From Klebsiella quasipneumoniae subsp. quasipneumoniae (lineage in GTDB: Bacteria > Pseudomonadota > Gammaproteobacteria > Enterobacterales > Enterobacteriaceae), in contig NZ_CP084876.1 of NCBI RefSeq assembly GCF_020525925.1, positions 4,774,001 through 4,838,000 on the forward strand: a stretch of 64,000 nt of DNA. The letters run 5' to 3'. Each line of letters begins with the position of its first letter. The first letter of the stretch is position 1. The notes under the pieces are model-generated. The model was given only the letters and a program-made list of their open reading frames with translations. It was not told the DNA's origin and did not search any database. A program made the position numbers and the translations under genes. Shown one piece after another: positions 47,929 to 57,741 of this stretch.

Positions 47929-47966
47929 TAGCAGATTATTACTGCTCCATAGCGAAACGTTCATGA
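47929..47966 (+). promoter_or_regulatory. AraC-type direct-repeat operator (I1-I2-like)
   Basis: Two 17-bp half-sites, TAGCAGATTATTACTGC (47929-47945) and TAGCGAAACGTTCATGA (47950-47966), start exactly 21 bp apart, as in araI1-I2. The second closely resembles E. coli I2. Assuming it overlaps the -35, the expected -10 falls at TAACGT (47987-47992). The likely ligand is the AraC paralogue encoded at the end of this operon. Confidence 0.75.
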
Positions 47967-48042
47967 CTCCCCCGTGCGCAAAAAGGTAACGTTGCTCGCG
48001 TCTACACGATCATATTCCTGAATAAAGGAAGCGAGGGTTACC

Positions 48043-49275
48043 ATGATAACGTCGAATAAAAATTACTTTATCAGCTGTCTGTTTTTCCTGTTTTTCTTTA
48101 TAGGCTGGGGATGCTGCTACCCCTATTTATCACTGTGGTTAACGGAAACCATCGGTATTAACTACACGGACGTCGGTCTGGTTTATTCTTTCACCGCCAT
48201 TGTGGCCGTCTGCGTTCAGCCATTATTCGGTTTTATATCGGATAAGCTGGTGTATCGTAAGAATTTGATGTGGATGCTGGCGATCATTATCACCTTATTC
48301 GCCCCATACTGGATCTATGTCTTCGCGCCTCTGTTAAAAATAAATGTGTTCCTCGGCGCACTGGCTGGCGGCCTCTATATTGGCATGGCCTACGGCGCAG
48401 GCTGCGGGATTTGCGAAGCCTACATCGATAAGGTCAGCCGCGCCTCCGGCTTCGAATTTGGTCGGGCGAGGATGTTCGGCGGCATCGGCGCCGCGATCGG
48501 CACCTTTGCGGCAGGAAAGCTCTACGGCATCGATCAGAACATGATTTTCTGGCTGGCCAGCGCGGCAGGTGTCTGCCTGCTGGTGATTGTCTGGAAAATG
48601 CAGATCAGCACCCATCAGCAGCAGGGGCTACTGTCTGGCAAAACGTCTCCGGTCACCCTCCGCGATGCCGCCTCGCTGCTGAAAATTAAAAAATTCTGGT
48701 TCTTCGCGCTCTATGTGATTGGCGTGGGCGCGGTCTATGAAACCTATGACCAGCAGTTCGCTATCTACTACAGCCACTTTTTTGAGAGTAAAGCCCGGGG
48801 CGCAGAAGTCTTCGGTTATTTAACGACAGGACAGATTTTCCTTGATGCCGTCGTCATGTTCTTTGCGCCGTGGTTTGTGAATAAAATCGGCCCCAAAAAT
48901 GCGCTGTTATACTGCGGGCTGATTATGAGCTTGCGCATTATCGGTTCCGCGTGGGCTATTGGCCCGATATCCATCAGCCTGATTAAACTTCTCCATGGAT
49001 TTGAAAGCTCGGTGTTACTCGTCGCGGCGCTTAAATATATTACCGCTAACTTTAACCCCCTGCTTTCAGCGACGGTTTACTTAATTGGTTTTCAGTTTTC
49101 AAAAAGCTTTAGCTCTATTTTCCTCTCCACCGGCATCGGCCATATGTACCAGAGAATGGGCTTTACCAGCAGCTATATCGTGCTGGGAAGTATCGCCCTG
49201 TGCTTCACGCTCATTTCGTTTATCACGCTGGATAAAGCGCGCGTGTTCTCTTCACAACCTGTGCCCGCGAATTAA
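48043..49275 (+). CDS. LacY-like oligosaccharide:H+ symporter (MFS)
   Basis: A 410-aa 12-helix permease clearly homologous to LacY. Conserved proton/sugar residues: E125 (LacY E126), R143 (R144), D236 (D240), R298 (R302), K315 (K319), H318 (H322), E321 (E325) and K354 (K358). Two galactoside contacts are changed: W151 of LacY aligns with A150 and E269 with I265. The substrate is therefore probably not lactose. The first gene of the operon, 18 nt before the GH42 gene, it presumably imports the glycoside that the enzyme cuts. Confidence 0.88.
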   Translation: MITSNKNYFISCLFFLFFFIGWGCCYPYLSLWLTETIGINYTDVGLVYSFTAIVAVCVQPLFGFISDKLVYRKNLMWMLAIIITLFAPYWIYVFAPLLKINVFLGALAGGLYIGMAYGAGCGICEAYIDKVSRASGFEFGRARMFGGIGAAIGTFAAGKLYGIDQNMIFWLASAAGVCLLVIVWKMQISTHQQQGLLSGKTSPVTLRDAASLLKIKKFWFFALYVIGVGAVYETYDQQFAIYYSHFFESKARGAEVFGYLTTGQIFLDAVVMFFAPWFVNKIGPKNALLYCGLIMSLRIIGSAWAIGPISISLIKLLHGFESSVLLVAALKYITANFNPLLSATVYLIGFQFSKSFSSIFLSTGIGHMYQRMGFTSSYIVLGSIALCFTLISFITLDKARVFSSQPVPAN

Positions 49276-49293
49276 TGTCAGGAGGTACTCTGC

Positions 49294-51303
49294 ATGTCTC
49301 AGTTATTTTATGGCGTGGCGTATTACGATGAATATATGCCGGAAGATCGGCTGGCCAAGGATATTGCCTTAATGCGCGAAACCGGCATTAACGTGGTGCG
49401 TATCGCCGAGTCCACATGGAGTACGCTGGAGCCCGAAGAGGGCCAGTACAATTTCTACCATATCGACCGGGTGCTGGCGGCGATGCATGAGGCCGGCATC
49501 GCGGTCATCGTCGGGACGCCGACCTACGCGGTCCCGGCCTGGCTGGCGGCGAAACATCCCGATATTCTGGTCACCACCGTCACAGGGCAGCAAAAGTATG
49601 GCCCACGGCAGATCATGGATATCGTCAACCCGACCTTTCGCCGCTATGCCGAAAAAATTATCCGCACGCTGATGGCGCATGTGCAGCACCATCCGGCAAT
49701 TATCGGCTGGCAACTGGATAACGAAACCAAGCATTACGACAATATCGGCCGCTATATGCAGGAGGGCTTTGTGCGCAGCCTGCAGGAGAAATATCCTGAC
49801 CTCCGGCAGCTAAATCACGATTTCGGTCTGGATTACTGGAGCAACCGCATTGACCGCTGGCAGGATTTTCCGCCGGTGGAAAATACCATCAACGCCAGCC
49901 TCGCCTGCGCCTTTTTCCGTTATCAGCGCCAGCAGGTCACCGAGTATCTGGCCTGGCAGGCGGAGATCGTGCGCGAGTACGCCCAGCCGCACCAGTTCGT
50001 CACCCACAACTTCGATTTTGAATGGCGCGGTTACTCTTACGGCGTGCAGCCCCGGGTCGACCATTTTGCGGCAGCGCAGGCACTGGATATCGCCGGTGTT
50101 GATATCTATCACCCGAGCCAGGCGCACCTGACCGGGCGGGAAATCGCCTTCGGCGGCGCCATCACCCGCTCGCTTAAGCCGGGCCAGAACTACTTCGTGC
50201 TGGAAACGCAGGCGCAGGGTTTCGCCCAGTGGACTCCCTTCCCGGGCCAGCTGCGCCTTCAGGCGTTCAGCCATGTCGCCTCCGGCGCCGCCATGGTCTC
50301 CTACTGGCATTGGCATTCGATTCATAACGCCTTCGAAACCTACTGGAAGGGGCTGCTCAGCCACGACTTCTCGCGTAATCCGACCTGGCAGGAGGCCACC
50401 ACTATCGGGGCTGACTTTGCCCGCCTGTCGCCGCAGCTGACGGAGCTGAAGGCCGAAAACGACGTTGCGCTGCTGATAAGCAATGAGGCAATGGACGCCC
50501 TTAACCAGTTCCGCCCCGGCGACGCCGAGGGCAATATTTATAACGATATTTTCCGCCGCTTCCACGATGCGCTGTATGACCACAATATCAGCCTCGATAT
50601 CATCCACGACGTCAACGAGGAGACCTCTCGCTACCGGGTGCTGATCGTTCCCGGCCTGTACGCTGCCGATGATGGCCTGCTGGCGCGTATCAACCACTAT
50701 ATCGCCGAGGGCGGCAGAGCGCTCATCGGCTTTAAATCGGGCTTTAGCGATGAAAACGTCAAAGTGCGCCGCAGCGCGCAGCCTGGGATCCTGCGGCAGA
50801 GCTGCGGCGTCAGCTACAGCCAGTTCACCCTGCCGGAAGGGACAACGGTAAGCTCATGCTGCGCGGATATTGATTGCCGCAACGACAATCAGGCTGAGCT
50901 GTGGATGGAGCTGCTGACGCCCGATGCCGGGACCCGCACTCTGCTGCGCTATCAGCATCCGGCATGGGGCGAGTACGCGGCCGCCACCGAAGCGGATTAT
51001 GGCCGGGGACGATCGATGTACGTTGGCTTCCTGCCGCAGAAGCGATTGATTAGCCAGCTGTTTGATGTACTCACTGCCGATCTCGCATTGCGCTCGCGCA
51101 CTTCCTCCTATCGCTACCCATTAGTGGTCAAAAAGATGCGTAATCGCGCCGGGAAAACCATCCACTTCCTGTTCAATTACTCTGGCGAGACGCTCGATTT
51201 CGGTAGCGAAACGGCGGGGAACGACCTGCTGAGCGGGGAAAAAGTGCGCTGCGGCCAGCCGTTGCGCCTCAGGGCATGGGAATTTACTATCATCGAAAGG
51301 TAA
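49294..51303 (+). CDS. GH42 family beta-galactosidase
   Basis: A 669-aa cytosolic glycosidase of family 42. The catalytic acid/base is E144 (WQLDNE) and the nucleophile E304 (FVLETQAQG) in the TIM barrel (about 1-375). A trimerisation domain (about 385-590) and a short beta domain follow. GH42 enzymes act on beta-galactosides and some on alpha-L-arabinopyranosides; lactose is often a poor substrate. No signal peptide, so it acts on imported sugar. The ATG follows CAGGAGGTACTCTGC. Confidence 0.92.
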   Translation: MSQLFYGVAYYDEYMPEDRLAKDIALMRETGINVVRIAESTWSTLEPEEGQYNFYHIDRVLAAMHEAGIAVIVGTPTYAVPAWLAAKHPDILVTTVTGQQKYGPRQIMDIVNPTFRRYAEKIIRTLMAHVQHHPAIIGWQLDNETKHYDNIGRYMQEGFVRSLQEKYPDLRQLNHDFGLDYWSNRIDRWQDFPPVENTINASLACAFFRYQRQQVTEYLAWQAEIVREYAQPHQFVTHNFDFEWRGYSYGVQPRVDHFAAAQALDIAGVDIYHPSQAHLTGREIAFGGAITRSLKPGQNYFVLETQAQGFAQWTPFPGQLRLQAFSHVASGAAMVSYWHWHSIHNAFETYWKGLLSHDFSRNPTWQEATTIGADFARLSPQLTELKAENDVALLISNEAMDALNQFRPGDAEGNIYNDIFRRFHDALYDHNISLDIIHDVNEETSRYRVLIVPGLYAADDGLLARINHYIAEGGRALIGFKSGFSDENVKVRRSAQPGILRQSCGVSYSQFTLPEGTTVSSCCADIDCRNDNQAELWMELLTPDAGTRTLLRYQHPAWGEYAAATEADYGRGRSMYVGFLPQKRLISQLFDVLTADLALRSRTSSYRYPLVVKKMRNRAGKTIHFLFNYSGETLDFGSETAGNDLLSGEKVRCGQPLRLRAWEFTIIER

Positions 51304-51333
51304 TGACGCTGCGACGCTCAGGTGGGAGAGAGA

Positions 51334-52206
51334 ATGGAACTTGATATCAATGAGCTACTCAATTTCTCGCCATTGATGAAAACCTTTACCTTCAATGCCT
51401 GGGTTGTCGCGGGCTTCACGCCGATAACCCGCGGCTCCAAACTGGACTACTACATTAATCGTCCGCAGGGGATGAAAGGTTACATCATCAATCTGACCCT
51501 GCGTGGCCAGGCGCGGGCGAAAGCGGGCGATGGCTTTCTTCTGTGTCGGGAAAACGATCTGCTGCTGTTTCCCCCCGGCGTGCCTCATCATTACGGCAGA
51601 GACGAACACAGCGAGTATTGGGACCATCTCTGGATCTACTTTATTCCCCGCCCCTACTGGATAGACTGGCTAAAATGGGACCAAACCACGCACGGCATCG
51701 GCAAAACGACCGTTGCTGGCCCCGACCAGCTCCAGCACCTGCGCGATCTGTTCCATGAAGTGATACGCCACCACTCGGCCTCCGCGCCGCTGTCGGAAGC
51801 GCTGGCGATGAACGCCCTGGAAAGGTTGATCCTCCGCTGTTTTCAGCAACAGCCCATCAGCAACCGCCACGCCCACGATCCGCGAATTAACGCCGTCTGC
51901 GACTACCTTAACGCCCATATCGCGCAAGAGGTAAAAATCGAGACCCTGGCGGCGATGGTATTTATCTCTCCTTCACGTCTGGCGCACCTTTTCAAAAATG
52001 AGCTGGGGCAGACGGTTTACGCCTGGCGGGAAGCTCAGCGCATCAACCGCGCCAGGTGGCTCATTCAGAGCACCACACTCCCGCTTAACAAGATTGCCTT
52101 ATCGGTGGGTTACAGCGATCCGGTCTATTTCACCCGCTTGTTTCGTAAACATAACGGCATTCCACCGGGGGAGTATCGCAAACGCTATGCGGAGATGAAG
52201 GGCTGA
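51334..52206 (+). CDS. AraC paralogue, regulator of the permease/GH42 operon
   Basis: A 290-aa AraC/XylS regulator unusually close to arabinose AraC itself. The arabinose-pocket residues of E. coli AraC all align: F15 to F20, T24 to T29, R38 to R43, Y82 to Y87, H93 to H98 and W95 to W100. The C-terminal double HTH (about 190-285) includes SPSRLAHLFKNELG. Its effector is therefore probably L-arabinopyranose- or galactose-like. The start is the ATG at 51334 after GGGAGAG, not the GTG at 51322. It is the last gene of the operon rather than divergent, so activation would be self-amplifying. Confidence 0.88.
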   Translation: MELDINELLNFSPLMKTFTFNAWVVAGFTPITRGSKLDYYINRPQGMKGYIINLTLRGQARAKAGDGFLLCRENDLLLFPPGVPHHYGRDEHSEYWDHLWIYFIPRPYWIDWLKWDQTTHGIGKTTVAGPDQLQHLRDLFHEVIRHHSASAPLSEALAMNALERLILRCFQQQPISNRHAHDPRINAVCDYLNAHIAQEVKIETLAAMVFISPSRLAHLFKNELGQTVYAWREAQRINRARWLIQSTTLPLNKIALSVGYSDPVYFTRLFRKHNGIPPGEYRKRYAEMKG

Positions 52207-52214
52207 AAACATCA

Positions 52215-52240
52215 ACGGCCCCCATCGGGAGCCGTCTTTT
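52215..52240 (+). terminator. Terminator after the AraC paralogue
   Basis: ACGGCCCCC and GGGAGCCGT pair with one mismatch around ATC, followed by CTTTT. It ends the accessory operon before the convergent ytfK. Confidence 0.8.
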
Positions 52241-52267
52241 ACCTACTACGTACTGCTACGTGTCAGG

Positions 52268-52474
52268 TTATGCCATCTCAGTTTGCAGACGCAACACCTG
52301 ACGATTGACTTCGGACATCACTGACAGATGCAGCTTGTCCTTGACCTTCGGGATAAGGATTTTGCCCTTATCAAATTCAAATGCGCCAACGTCCTTGATG
52401 TACAACCGTCCACGAAACAGGATCTTCACGTACTTCGCCACTTGCAGCGGATTGTAGCGTTGGAAAATTTTCAT
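52268..52474 (-). CDS. ytfK: DUF1107 family protein YtfK
   Basis: A 68-aa basic protein, almost identical to E. coli YtfK ([20 protein letters not shown]...). In E. coli it promotes ppGpp accumulation through SpoT during phosphate or fatty-acid starvation. The ATG follows AGGAGAGAAGA. The 323-nt upstream region shared with ytfJ contains a TTGTCATCAAAC segment (minus strand, near 52593-52610) that resembles half a Pho box, but it is not convincing. No other gene was seen there. Confidence 0.94.
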   Translation of the reverse strand: MKIFQRYNPLQVAKYVKILFRGRLYIKDVGAFEFDKGKILIPKVKDKLHLSVMSEVNRQVLRLQTEMA

Positions 52475-52797
52475 TCTTCTCTCCTGCCAGGGTTACGCTC
52501 CTGTGGTGCCACAGTTAGCCCACGTATCGGGAGCGCAAATTTTAATGCCCTAAAACTATAGTCCAGAATCTCAGAGGGACCCAGTGTGTATAAGTTTATT
52601 TACCGTTTGATGACAATAATTCAGAATTTTCGTTTCGGACATACGATGAAGTAAGTATAAGTCGCCGTTTTTCGACTAATTTGTGCGTCAACACGCAAAC
52701 TGGCATCCTCATTGCGGGTAATCGTCGCCAATCGCACTTATCATTAAACGAGACCAAGTGGTCGGATCACCTGCACAAAAATGATTAAGGATTCCGC

Positions 52798-53355
52798 ATG
52801 ACCCTACGTAGCATACTGGCCGCCTCGTTACTCCTCTTCCCGCTGCTGGCCTCAGCGCATAACTTTGTCGACGGCCAGCGCGTGGCGCCGGTCGGCGTCG
52901 CGGATCGGGGCGAACTTATTCTGGATAATGATAAGTTTAGCTATAAAAACTGGAATAGCTCTCAGCTGGTGGGAAAAGTGCGAGTCATCCAGCACATCGC
53001 TGGTCGCTCGTCAGCAAAAGAGAAAAATGCCAACCTGATCGAGGCGATTAAAGCGGCGAGTTTCCCACACGATCGCTATCAGACCACCACCATTGTCAAT
53101 ACCGACGATGCCATCCCGGGCACCGGCATGTTCGTGCGCAACAGTATCGAGAGTAATAAACAGCTCTTCCCGTGGTCGCAATTTATCGTCGACAGCAACG
53201 GGCTGGTGCGGAAAGCCTGGCAGCTGGACGAGAAGAGCTCCGCGATTGTGGTGCTGGATAAGAGCGGGCGCGTACAGTGGGCCAAAGACGGCGCGCTCAC
53301 CCAGCAGGAGGTGCAGCAGGTGATCGACCTGCTGCGTAAGCTGCTTAATAAATAG
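52798..53355 (+). CDS. ytfJ: YtfJ family periplasmic protein
   Basis: A 185-aa protein with a signal peptide ([20 protein letters not shown], about 1-20). The fold is thioredoxin-like as judged by family assignment, but no CxxC is present, so disulfide chemistry is unlikely. Function is not established. Its last 11 nt overlap the end of convergent cysQ. Confidence 0.9.
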   Translation: MTLRSILAASLLLFPLLASAHNFVDGQRVAPVGVADRGELILDNDKFSYKNWNSSQLVGKVRVIQHIAGRSSAKEKNANLIEAIKAASFPHDRYQTTTIVNTDDAIPGTGMFVRNSIESNKQLFPWSQFIVDSNGLVRKAWQLDEKSSAIVVLDKSGRVQWAKDGALTQQEVQQVIDLLRKLLNK

Positions 53356-54088
53356 AGACCCGGAAGCCGGGGTTGAGGAAGGATTCACGCGGCGTGTAGT
53401 CGAGGGTTTTCCCCTGCCAGTCGTGAACATGCGCCCCGGCGGCGACCGCGACCGCATGGCCGGCGGCGGTGTCCCAGGTGCTGGTCGGCCCGAAGCGCGG
53501 ATAGAGCTGGGCCTGACCTTCCGCCACCAGGCAGAACTTCAGCGAGGAGCCGATAGAGGTGGTCTGGTGCTCGCCCAGCTGCTCAAGGTACTCCTGCAGC
53601 TCCGGATCGTTGCCATGGGAGCGGCTGATCACCACCAGCGGCGGACGGGCATCGCGGACCTGGATCTGCTTGCGCACGCCGCACTCTTCTTTCCAGGCTT
53701 TGCCTTTTTCCGCGCTGTACATCACCTTCATCACCGGCGCGTAGACCACGCCCAGCGTCGGCTTGCCGTTTTCAATCAGCGCGATATTGACGGTGAACTC
53801 GCCGTTACGCTTAATAAATTCTTTGGTGCCGTCCAGCGGGTCGACCAGCCAGTAGCGCTGCCAGTGCTGACGCACTTCCCAGGCCGGCGGGTCCTCTTCC
53901 GACAAAACAGGAATGGTGGCATCCAGCGCCTGCAGGCCGCTGACAATGACTTTATGCGCCGCGATATCCGCCGCCGTGACCGGAGAATCATCTTTCTTGC
54001 TGGCGACGTTGATCGGTTGGTTTCCATCGTAAACTTCCATGATGGCATCGCCCGCGTTCCGTGCAAGCTGACATACTTGTTCTAACAT
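53345..54088 (-). CDS. cysQ: 3'(2'),5'-bisphosphate nucleotidase CysQ
   Basis: It hydrolyses 3'-phosphoadenosine-5'-phosphate to AMP, preventing its build-up during sulfate assimilation. It is 247 aa, like E. coli CysQ. The metal-dependent phosphatase motifs are E64 (SEED), DPLDGT at 83-88 and [10 protein letters not shown] near the C-terminus. It is divergent from cpdB. Confidence 0.96.
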   Translation of the reverse strand: MLEQVCQLARNAGDAIMEVYDGNQPINVASKKDDSPVTAADIAAHKVIVSGLQALDATIPVLSEEDPPAWEVRQHWQRYWLVDPLDGTKEFIKRNGEFTVNIALIENGKPTLGVVYAPVMKVMYSAEKGKAWKEECGVRKQIQVRDARPPLVVISRSHGNDPELQEYLEQLGEHQTTSIGSSLKFCLVAEGQAQLYPRFGPTSTWDTAAGHAVAVAAGAHVHDWQGKTLDYTPRESFLNPGFRVSIY

Positions 54089-54280
54089 TCTCCACCTCGT
54101 CTGGTTACAGTGGCGTTAACTCGTTGTTTTATTTATATCGCATCACCGCAAGTTCCGCTATCTGTGATAACGATGGCGGTTTCGCTGCCCACTTTTCTGG
54201 CAAGATTCACATTTCTGTAAGCAACAGAATATAAATACATTTTCTTCTGTGCTATCGCTCATAAAAAAAGGACGCCTCTG

Positions 54281-56224
54281 ATGATTAAGTTTAGCGCAAC
54301 GCTCCTGGCCACGCTGATCGCCGCCAGCGTCAGCGCCGCAACGGTCGACCTGCGGATCATGGAAACCACCGATCTGCACAGCAATATGATGGACTTTGAC
54401 TATTACAAAGATGCCGCCACGGAGAAATTCGGCCTGGTGCGTACCGCCACCCTGATCGAACAGGCGCGGGCAGAAGCGAAAAACAGCGTACTGGTAGATA
54501 ACGGGGATGTGATCCAGGGGAGCCCGCTGGGCGACTACATGGCCGCCAGGGGGCTGAAAGAGGGCGATGTTCATCCAGTGTATAAGGCGATGAACACCCT
54601 GAATTATGCCGTCGGCAACCTGGGCAACCATGAATTCAACTACGGCCTCGACTTCCTGCACAAAGCGCTGGCGGGGGCGAAATTCCCTTACGTGAACGCC
54701 AATATCATCGATGCCAAAACCGGCAAACCGATGTTCACCCCCTACCTGATTCAGGATACCCCGGTTCAGGACAGCGACGGTCAATCCCACACCCTGCGCA
54801 TCGGCTATATCGGCTTTGTGCCGCCGCAGATCATGACCTGGGATAAAGCCAATCTTAGCGGCAAAGTGACGGTCAACGACATTACCGAAACCGCGCGCAA
54901 ATATATCCCGGAGATGCGGGCGAAAGGCGCTGACGTGGTCGTGGTGGTCGCGCACTCCGGCCTCTCCGCCGACCCGTATCAGGCGATGGCCGAGAACTCG
55001 GTCTACTACTTAAGCCAGGTGCCCGGCGTTGACGCCATCATGTTCGGCCACGCCCACGCGGTGTTCCCCGGCAAAGACTTCGCCAACATTAAAGGCGCGG
55101 ATATCGCCAGAGGGACGCTGAACGGCGTGCCGGCGGTAATGCCGGGAATGTGGGGCGATCACCTCGGGGTGGTCGATCTGGTGCTGAACAACGACAGCGG
55201 AAAATGGCAGGTGACTCAGAGTAAAGCGGAAGCGCGGCCAATCTACGACGCGGTGGCGAAGAAATCGCTGGCGGCGGAAGACGGCAAGCTGGTGGCGGTG
55301 CTGAAAGCCGATCACGACGCCACTCGCGAGTTCGTCAGTCAGCCGATCGGCAAGTCCGCCGACAACATGTACAGCTATCTGGCGCTGGTGCAGGACGACC
55401 CGACGGTGCAGGTGGTCAACATGGCGCAAAAAGCCTACGTCGAACACTACATTCAGGGCGACCCGGATCTGGCGAAACTGCCGGTGCTCTCCGCCGCCGC
55501 GCCGTTTAAAGTCGGCGGGCGTAAAAACGATCCGGCGAGCTTCGTGGAAGTGGAAAAAGGCCAGCTCACCTTCCGCAACGCCGCCGACCTCTATCTCTAC
55601 CCGAACACCCTGGTGGTGATGAAGGTCAGCGGGAAGGAGGTCAAGGAGTGGCTGGAGTGCTCGGCCGGGCAGTTTAACCAGATAGACCCGGCCAGCAGCA
55701 AGCCGCAGTCGCTGATCAACTGGGACGGCTTCCGCACCTATAACTTCGACGTGATTGACGGGGTGAACTACCAGATCGACGTCAGCCAGCCGGCCCGCTA
55801 CGACGGCGAGTGCCAGATGATCCATCCGCAGGCAGAGCGCATCAAGGGCCTGACCTTCAATGGCAAACCGGTCGATCCGCAGGCCACTTTCCTGGTCGCC
55901 ACCAATAACTATCGCGCTTACGGCGGTAAATTCGCCGGCACCGGCGAAAGCCATATCGCCTTTGCCTCACCGGATGAAAACCGTTCGGTGCTGGCGGCGT
56001 GGATTGGGGCGCAATCGAAGAAGGATGACGCGATCCATCCGGCGGCGGATAACAACTGGCGCCTGGCGCCGATCCACAGTAAGACACCGCTGGATATTCG
56101 TTTTGAGACCTCGCCTGGCGACAAAGCCGCGGCGTTTATCAAAGAGAAAGCCCAGTATCCGATGCGCCAGGTGGCCGCCGATGATATCGGCTTCGCCATT
56201 TATCAGCTGGATTTGAGTCAGTAA
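54281..56224 (+). CDS. cpdB: 2',3'-cyclic-nucleotide 2'-phosphodiesterase/3'-nucleotidase CpdB
   Basis: A periplasmic bifunctional enzyme that salvages extracellular nucleotides. It is 647 aa, with a signal peptide (about 1-19). The calcineurin-like metal motifs are visible: D31/H33 (TTDLHSN), [10 protein letters not shown] and LGNHEFNYG, then a C-terminal 5'-nucleotidase substrate domain. The ATG follows AAAGGACGCCTCTG. A lone TGTGA half-site near 54161 in the shared cysQ/cpdB promoter may bind CRP. Confidence 0.97.
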   Translation: MIKFSATLLATLIAASVSAATVDLRIMETTDLHSNMMDFDYYKDAATEKFGLVRTATLIEQARAEAKNSVLVDNGDVIQGSPLGDYMAARGLKEGDVHPVYKAMNTLNYAVGNLGNHEFNYGLDFLHKALAGAKFPYVNANIIDAKTGKPMFTPYLIQDTPVQDSDGQSHTLRIGYIGFVPPQIMTWDKANLSGKVTVNDITETARKYIPEMRAKGADVVVVVAHSGLSADPYQAMAENSVYYLSQVPGVDAIMFGHAHAVFPGKDFANIKGADIARGTLNGVPAVMPGMWGDHLGVVDLVLNNDSGKWQVTQSKAEARPIYDAVAKKSLAAEDGKLVAVLKADHDATREFVSQPIGKSADNMYSYLALVQDDPTVQVVNMAQKAYVEHYIQGDPDLAKLPVLSAAAPFKVGGRKNDPASFVEVEKGQLTFRNAADLYLYPNTLVVMKVSGKEVKEWLECSAGQFNQIDPASSKPQSLINWDGFRTYNFDVIDGVNYQIDVSQPARYDGECQMIHPQAERIKGLTFNGKPVDPQATFLVATNNYRAYGGKFAGTGESHIAFASPDENRSVLAAWIGAQSKKDDAIHPAADNNWRLAPIHSKTPLDIRFETSPGDKAAAFIKEKAQYPMRQVAADDIGFAIYQLDLSQ

Positions 56225-56230
56225 TGCCTG

Positions 56231-56336
56231 TTCCCCGGTGGCGCTGCGCTTACCGGGGCTACAAACCGGAGCTGACGGGTAGCCCGGATAAGGCGCCAGC
56301 CGCTATCCGGGTACATCTCCCCGGTGGCGGGGCTAC
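56231..56336. repeat. REP cluster between cpdB and ytfH
   Basis: Three palindromic units: CCCCGGTGGCG...ACCGGGG (about 56233-56257), GTAGCCCGGATAAGGCG...CTATCCGGGTAC (about 56279-56314) and CCCCGGTGGCGGGG (56319-56332). They fill the space between the convergent genes. Confidence 0.75.
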
Positions 56337-56352
56337 AGGGAGTGATACATTT

Positions 56353-56730
56353 TCACTCCCCGTGGCTCGCCAGCACCGCGGGCAGATTAACCTCGATCCA
56401 GTCCGCCAGGGCGGCCACTTTATCGCTCACCTGCAGACCGAGCGGCGTCAGGCTATATTCAACGTGCGGCGGCACCACCGGATAAGAGACGCGGTCGATA
56501 AAACCATCCTGCTCCAGGGCCTGCAGCGACTGCGCCAGCATCTTTTCGCTGACCCCGCCCATTTTGCGCCGCAGATCGCTGAAGCGATGGGTCCCCTCGC
56601 GCAGCGCCACCAGAATCAACACGCCCCAGCGGCTGGTGACATGTTTAAGCACATCGCGCGACGGGCACTGTTCCGCAAACAGATTGCCGTTGCGCAGTTT
56701 ATCGCTCAGCGTCGGTTCGGCCATTTTCAT
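56353..56730 (-). CDS. ytfH: HxlR-family transcriptional regulator YtfH
   Basis: A 125-aa winged-HTH regulator of the HxlR type, nearly identical to E. coli YtfH in the core (CPSRDVLKHVTSRWGVLILVALREG). C22 in EQCPSRD is the conserved N-terminal cysteine often used for redox or electrophile sensing. It is divergent from the quinone reductase gene qorB and probably represses both, as in other HxlR/oxidoreductase pairs. Confidence 0.92.
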   Translation of the reverse strand: MKMAEPTLSDKLRNGNLFAEQCPSRDVLKHVTSRWGVLILVALREGTHRFSDLRRKMGGVSEKMLAQSLQALEQDGFIDRVSYPVVPPHVEYSLTPLGLQVSDKVAALADWIEVNLPAVLASHGE

Positions 56731-56748
56731 ACTTACCTTTTTGTACGT

Positions 56749-56765
56749 ACTTACTAAAAGTTAGT
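56749..56765. promoter_or_regulatory. Putative YtfH operator
   Basis: ACTTAC-TAAAA-GTTAGT is an inverted repeat with one mismatch, in the 84-nt gap between ytfH and qorB. A further GTACGTAC precedes it. Such ACTTAC-type repeats are typical HxlR sites. Confidence 0.6.
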
Positions 56766-56814
56766 TAAGGTGTTAGCTTACCACAACTGCCAATAAACAC
56801 GAAGGAGAAGCCTC

Positions 56815-57663
56815 ATGATCGCCCTTACCGGTGCCACCGGCCAGCTTGGCCACTACGTTCTGCAAGACCTGCTTAAAACCGTTCCTGCCAGCCAGATTGT
56901 GGCGATTGTCCGCAACCCGGCCAAAGCCCAGGCGCTCAGCCAGCAGGGCGTCGTCGTCCGCCAGACCGACTATAGCGACGAAGCGGCATTGACCGCCACG
57001 CTGCAGGGTGTGAATAAACTGCTGTTAATCTCCTCCAGCGAAGTCGGCCAGCGTGCCGTACAGCACCGTAACGTCATCAACGCCGCCAAAGCCGCTGGGG
57101 TGACATTCATCGCCTATACCAGCCTGCTGCACGCCGACACTTCGCCGCTGGGCCTGGCCGCAGAGCATATTGAAACCGAGCAGATGCTGGCCGACTCTGG
57201 CATCGCTTACGCCCTGCTGCGCAATGGCTGGTATACCGAAAACTATCTGGCCAGCGCGCCGCCGGCGCTGGAGCACGGCGTGTTTATCGGCGCCGCCGGC
57301 GAAGGTAAAATTGCCTCCGCTACCCGCGCGGATTATGCCGCCGCGGCCGCCCGCGTTATCGCCGGTGAAGGCCATGCAGGGAAAATTTACGAACTGGCGG
57401 GCGATAACGCCTGGACGCTGAGCGACCTGGCTGCCGAGCTGAGCACGCACAGCGGGAAAAACGTGGTCTATCAGAACCTCAGCGAAGCCGACTTCGCCGC
57501 CGCGCTGAAAAGCGTCGGCCTGCCGGCGGGTCTGGCGGATATGCTGGCGGACTCCGACGTCGGCGCCTCGAAAGGCGGGCTGTTTGACGACAGCCACACC
57601 CTGAGTACATTGATCGGCCGTCCGACCACTTCCCTTGCCGAAAGCGTGAAAGGCATGCTGTAA
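56815..57663 (+). CDS. qorB: NAD(P)H:quinone oxidoreductase QorB
   Basis: A 282-aa atypical short-chain dehydrogenase-like quinone reductase (QOR2, E. coli YtfG). The NADPH-binding glycine motif is TGATGQLG at residues 5-12. It reduces quinones with NADPH and may limit redox cycling. The ATG follows AAGGAGAAGCCTC. Divergent ytfH suggests induction by quinones or electrophiles. Confidence 0.93.
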   Translation: MIALTGATGQLGHYVLQDLLKTVPASQIVAIVRNPAKAQALSQQGVVVRQTDYSDEAALTATLQGVNKLLLISSSEVGQRAVQHRNVINAAKAAGVTFIAYTSLLHADTSPLGLAAEHIETEQMLADSGIAYALLRNGWYTENYLASAPPALEHGVFIGAAGEGKIASATRADYAAAAARVIAGEGHAGKIYELAGDNAWTLSDLAAELSTHSGKNVVYQNLSEADFAAALKSVGLPAGLADMLADSDVGASKGGLFDDSHTLSTLIGRPTTSLAESVKGML

Positions 57664-57741
57664 CCGCCCCTCTCAGCTTTTGCGGTTGCGTCCCGGCGGT
57701 TCCTCTCTCATATTGAAGAGATCAACCGTCGGGAGGCAGGC

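Noticed and set aside
52593..52610. Possible Pho box upstream of ytfK
   Set aside because: Only one half resembles the consensus; the second repeat is poor, so it was not listed as a site.
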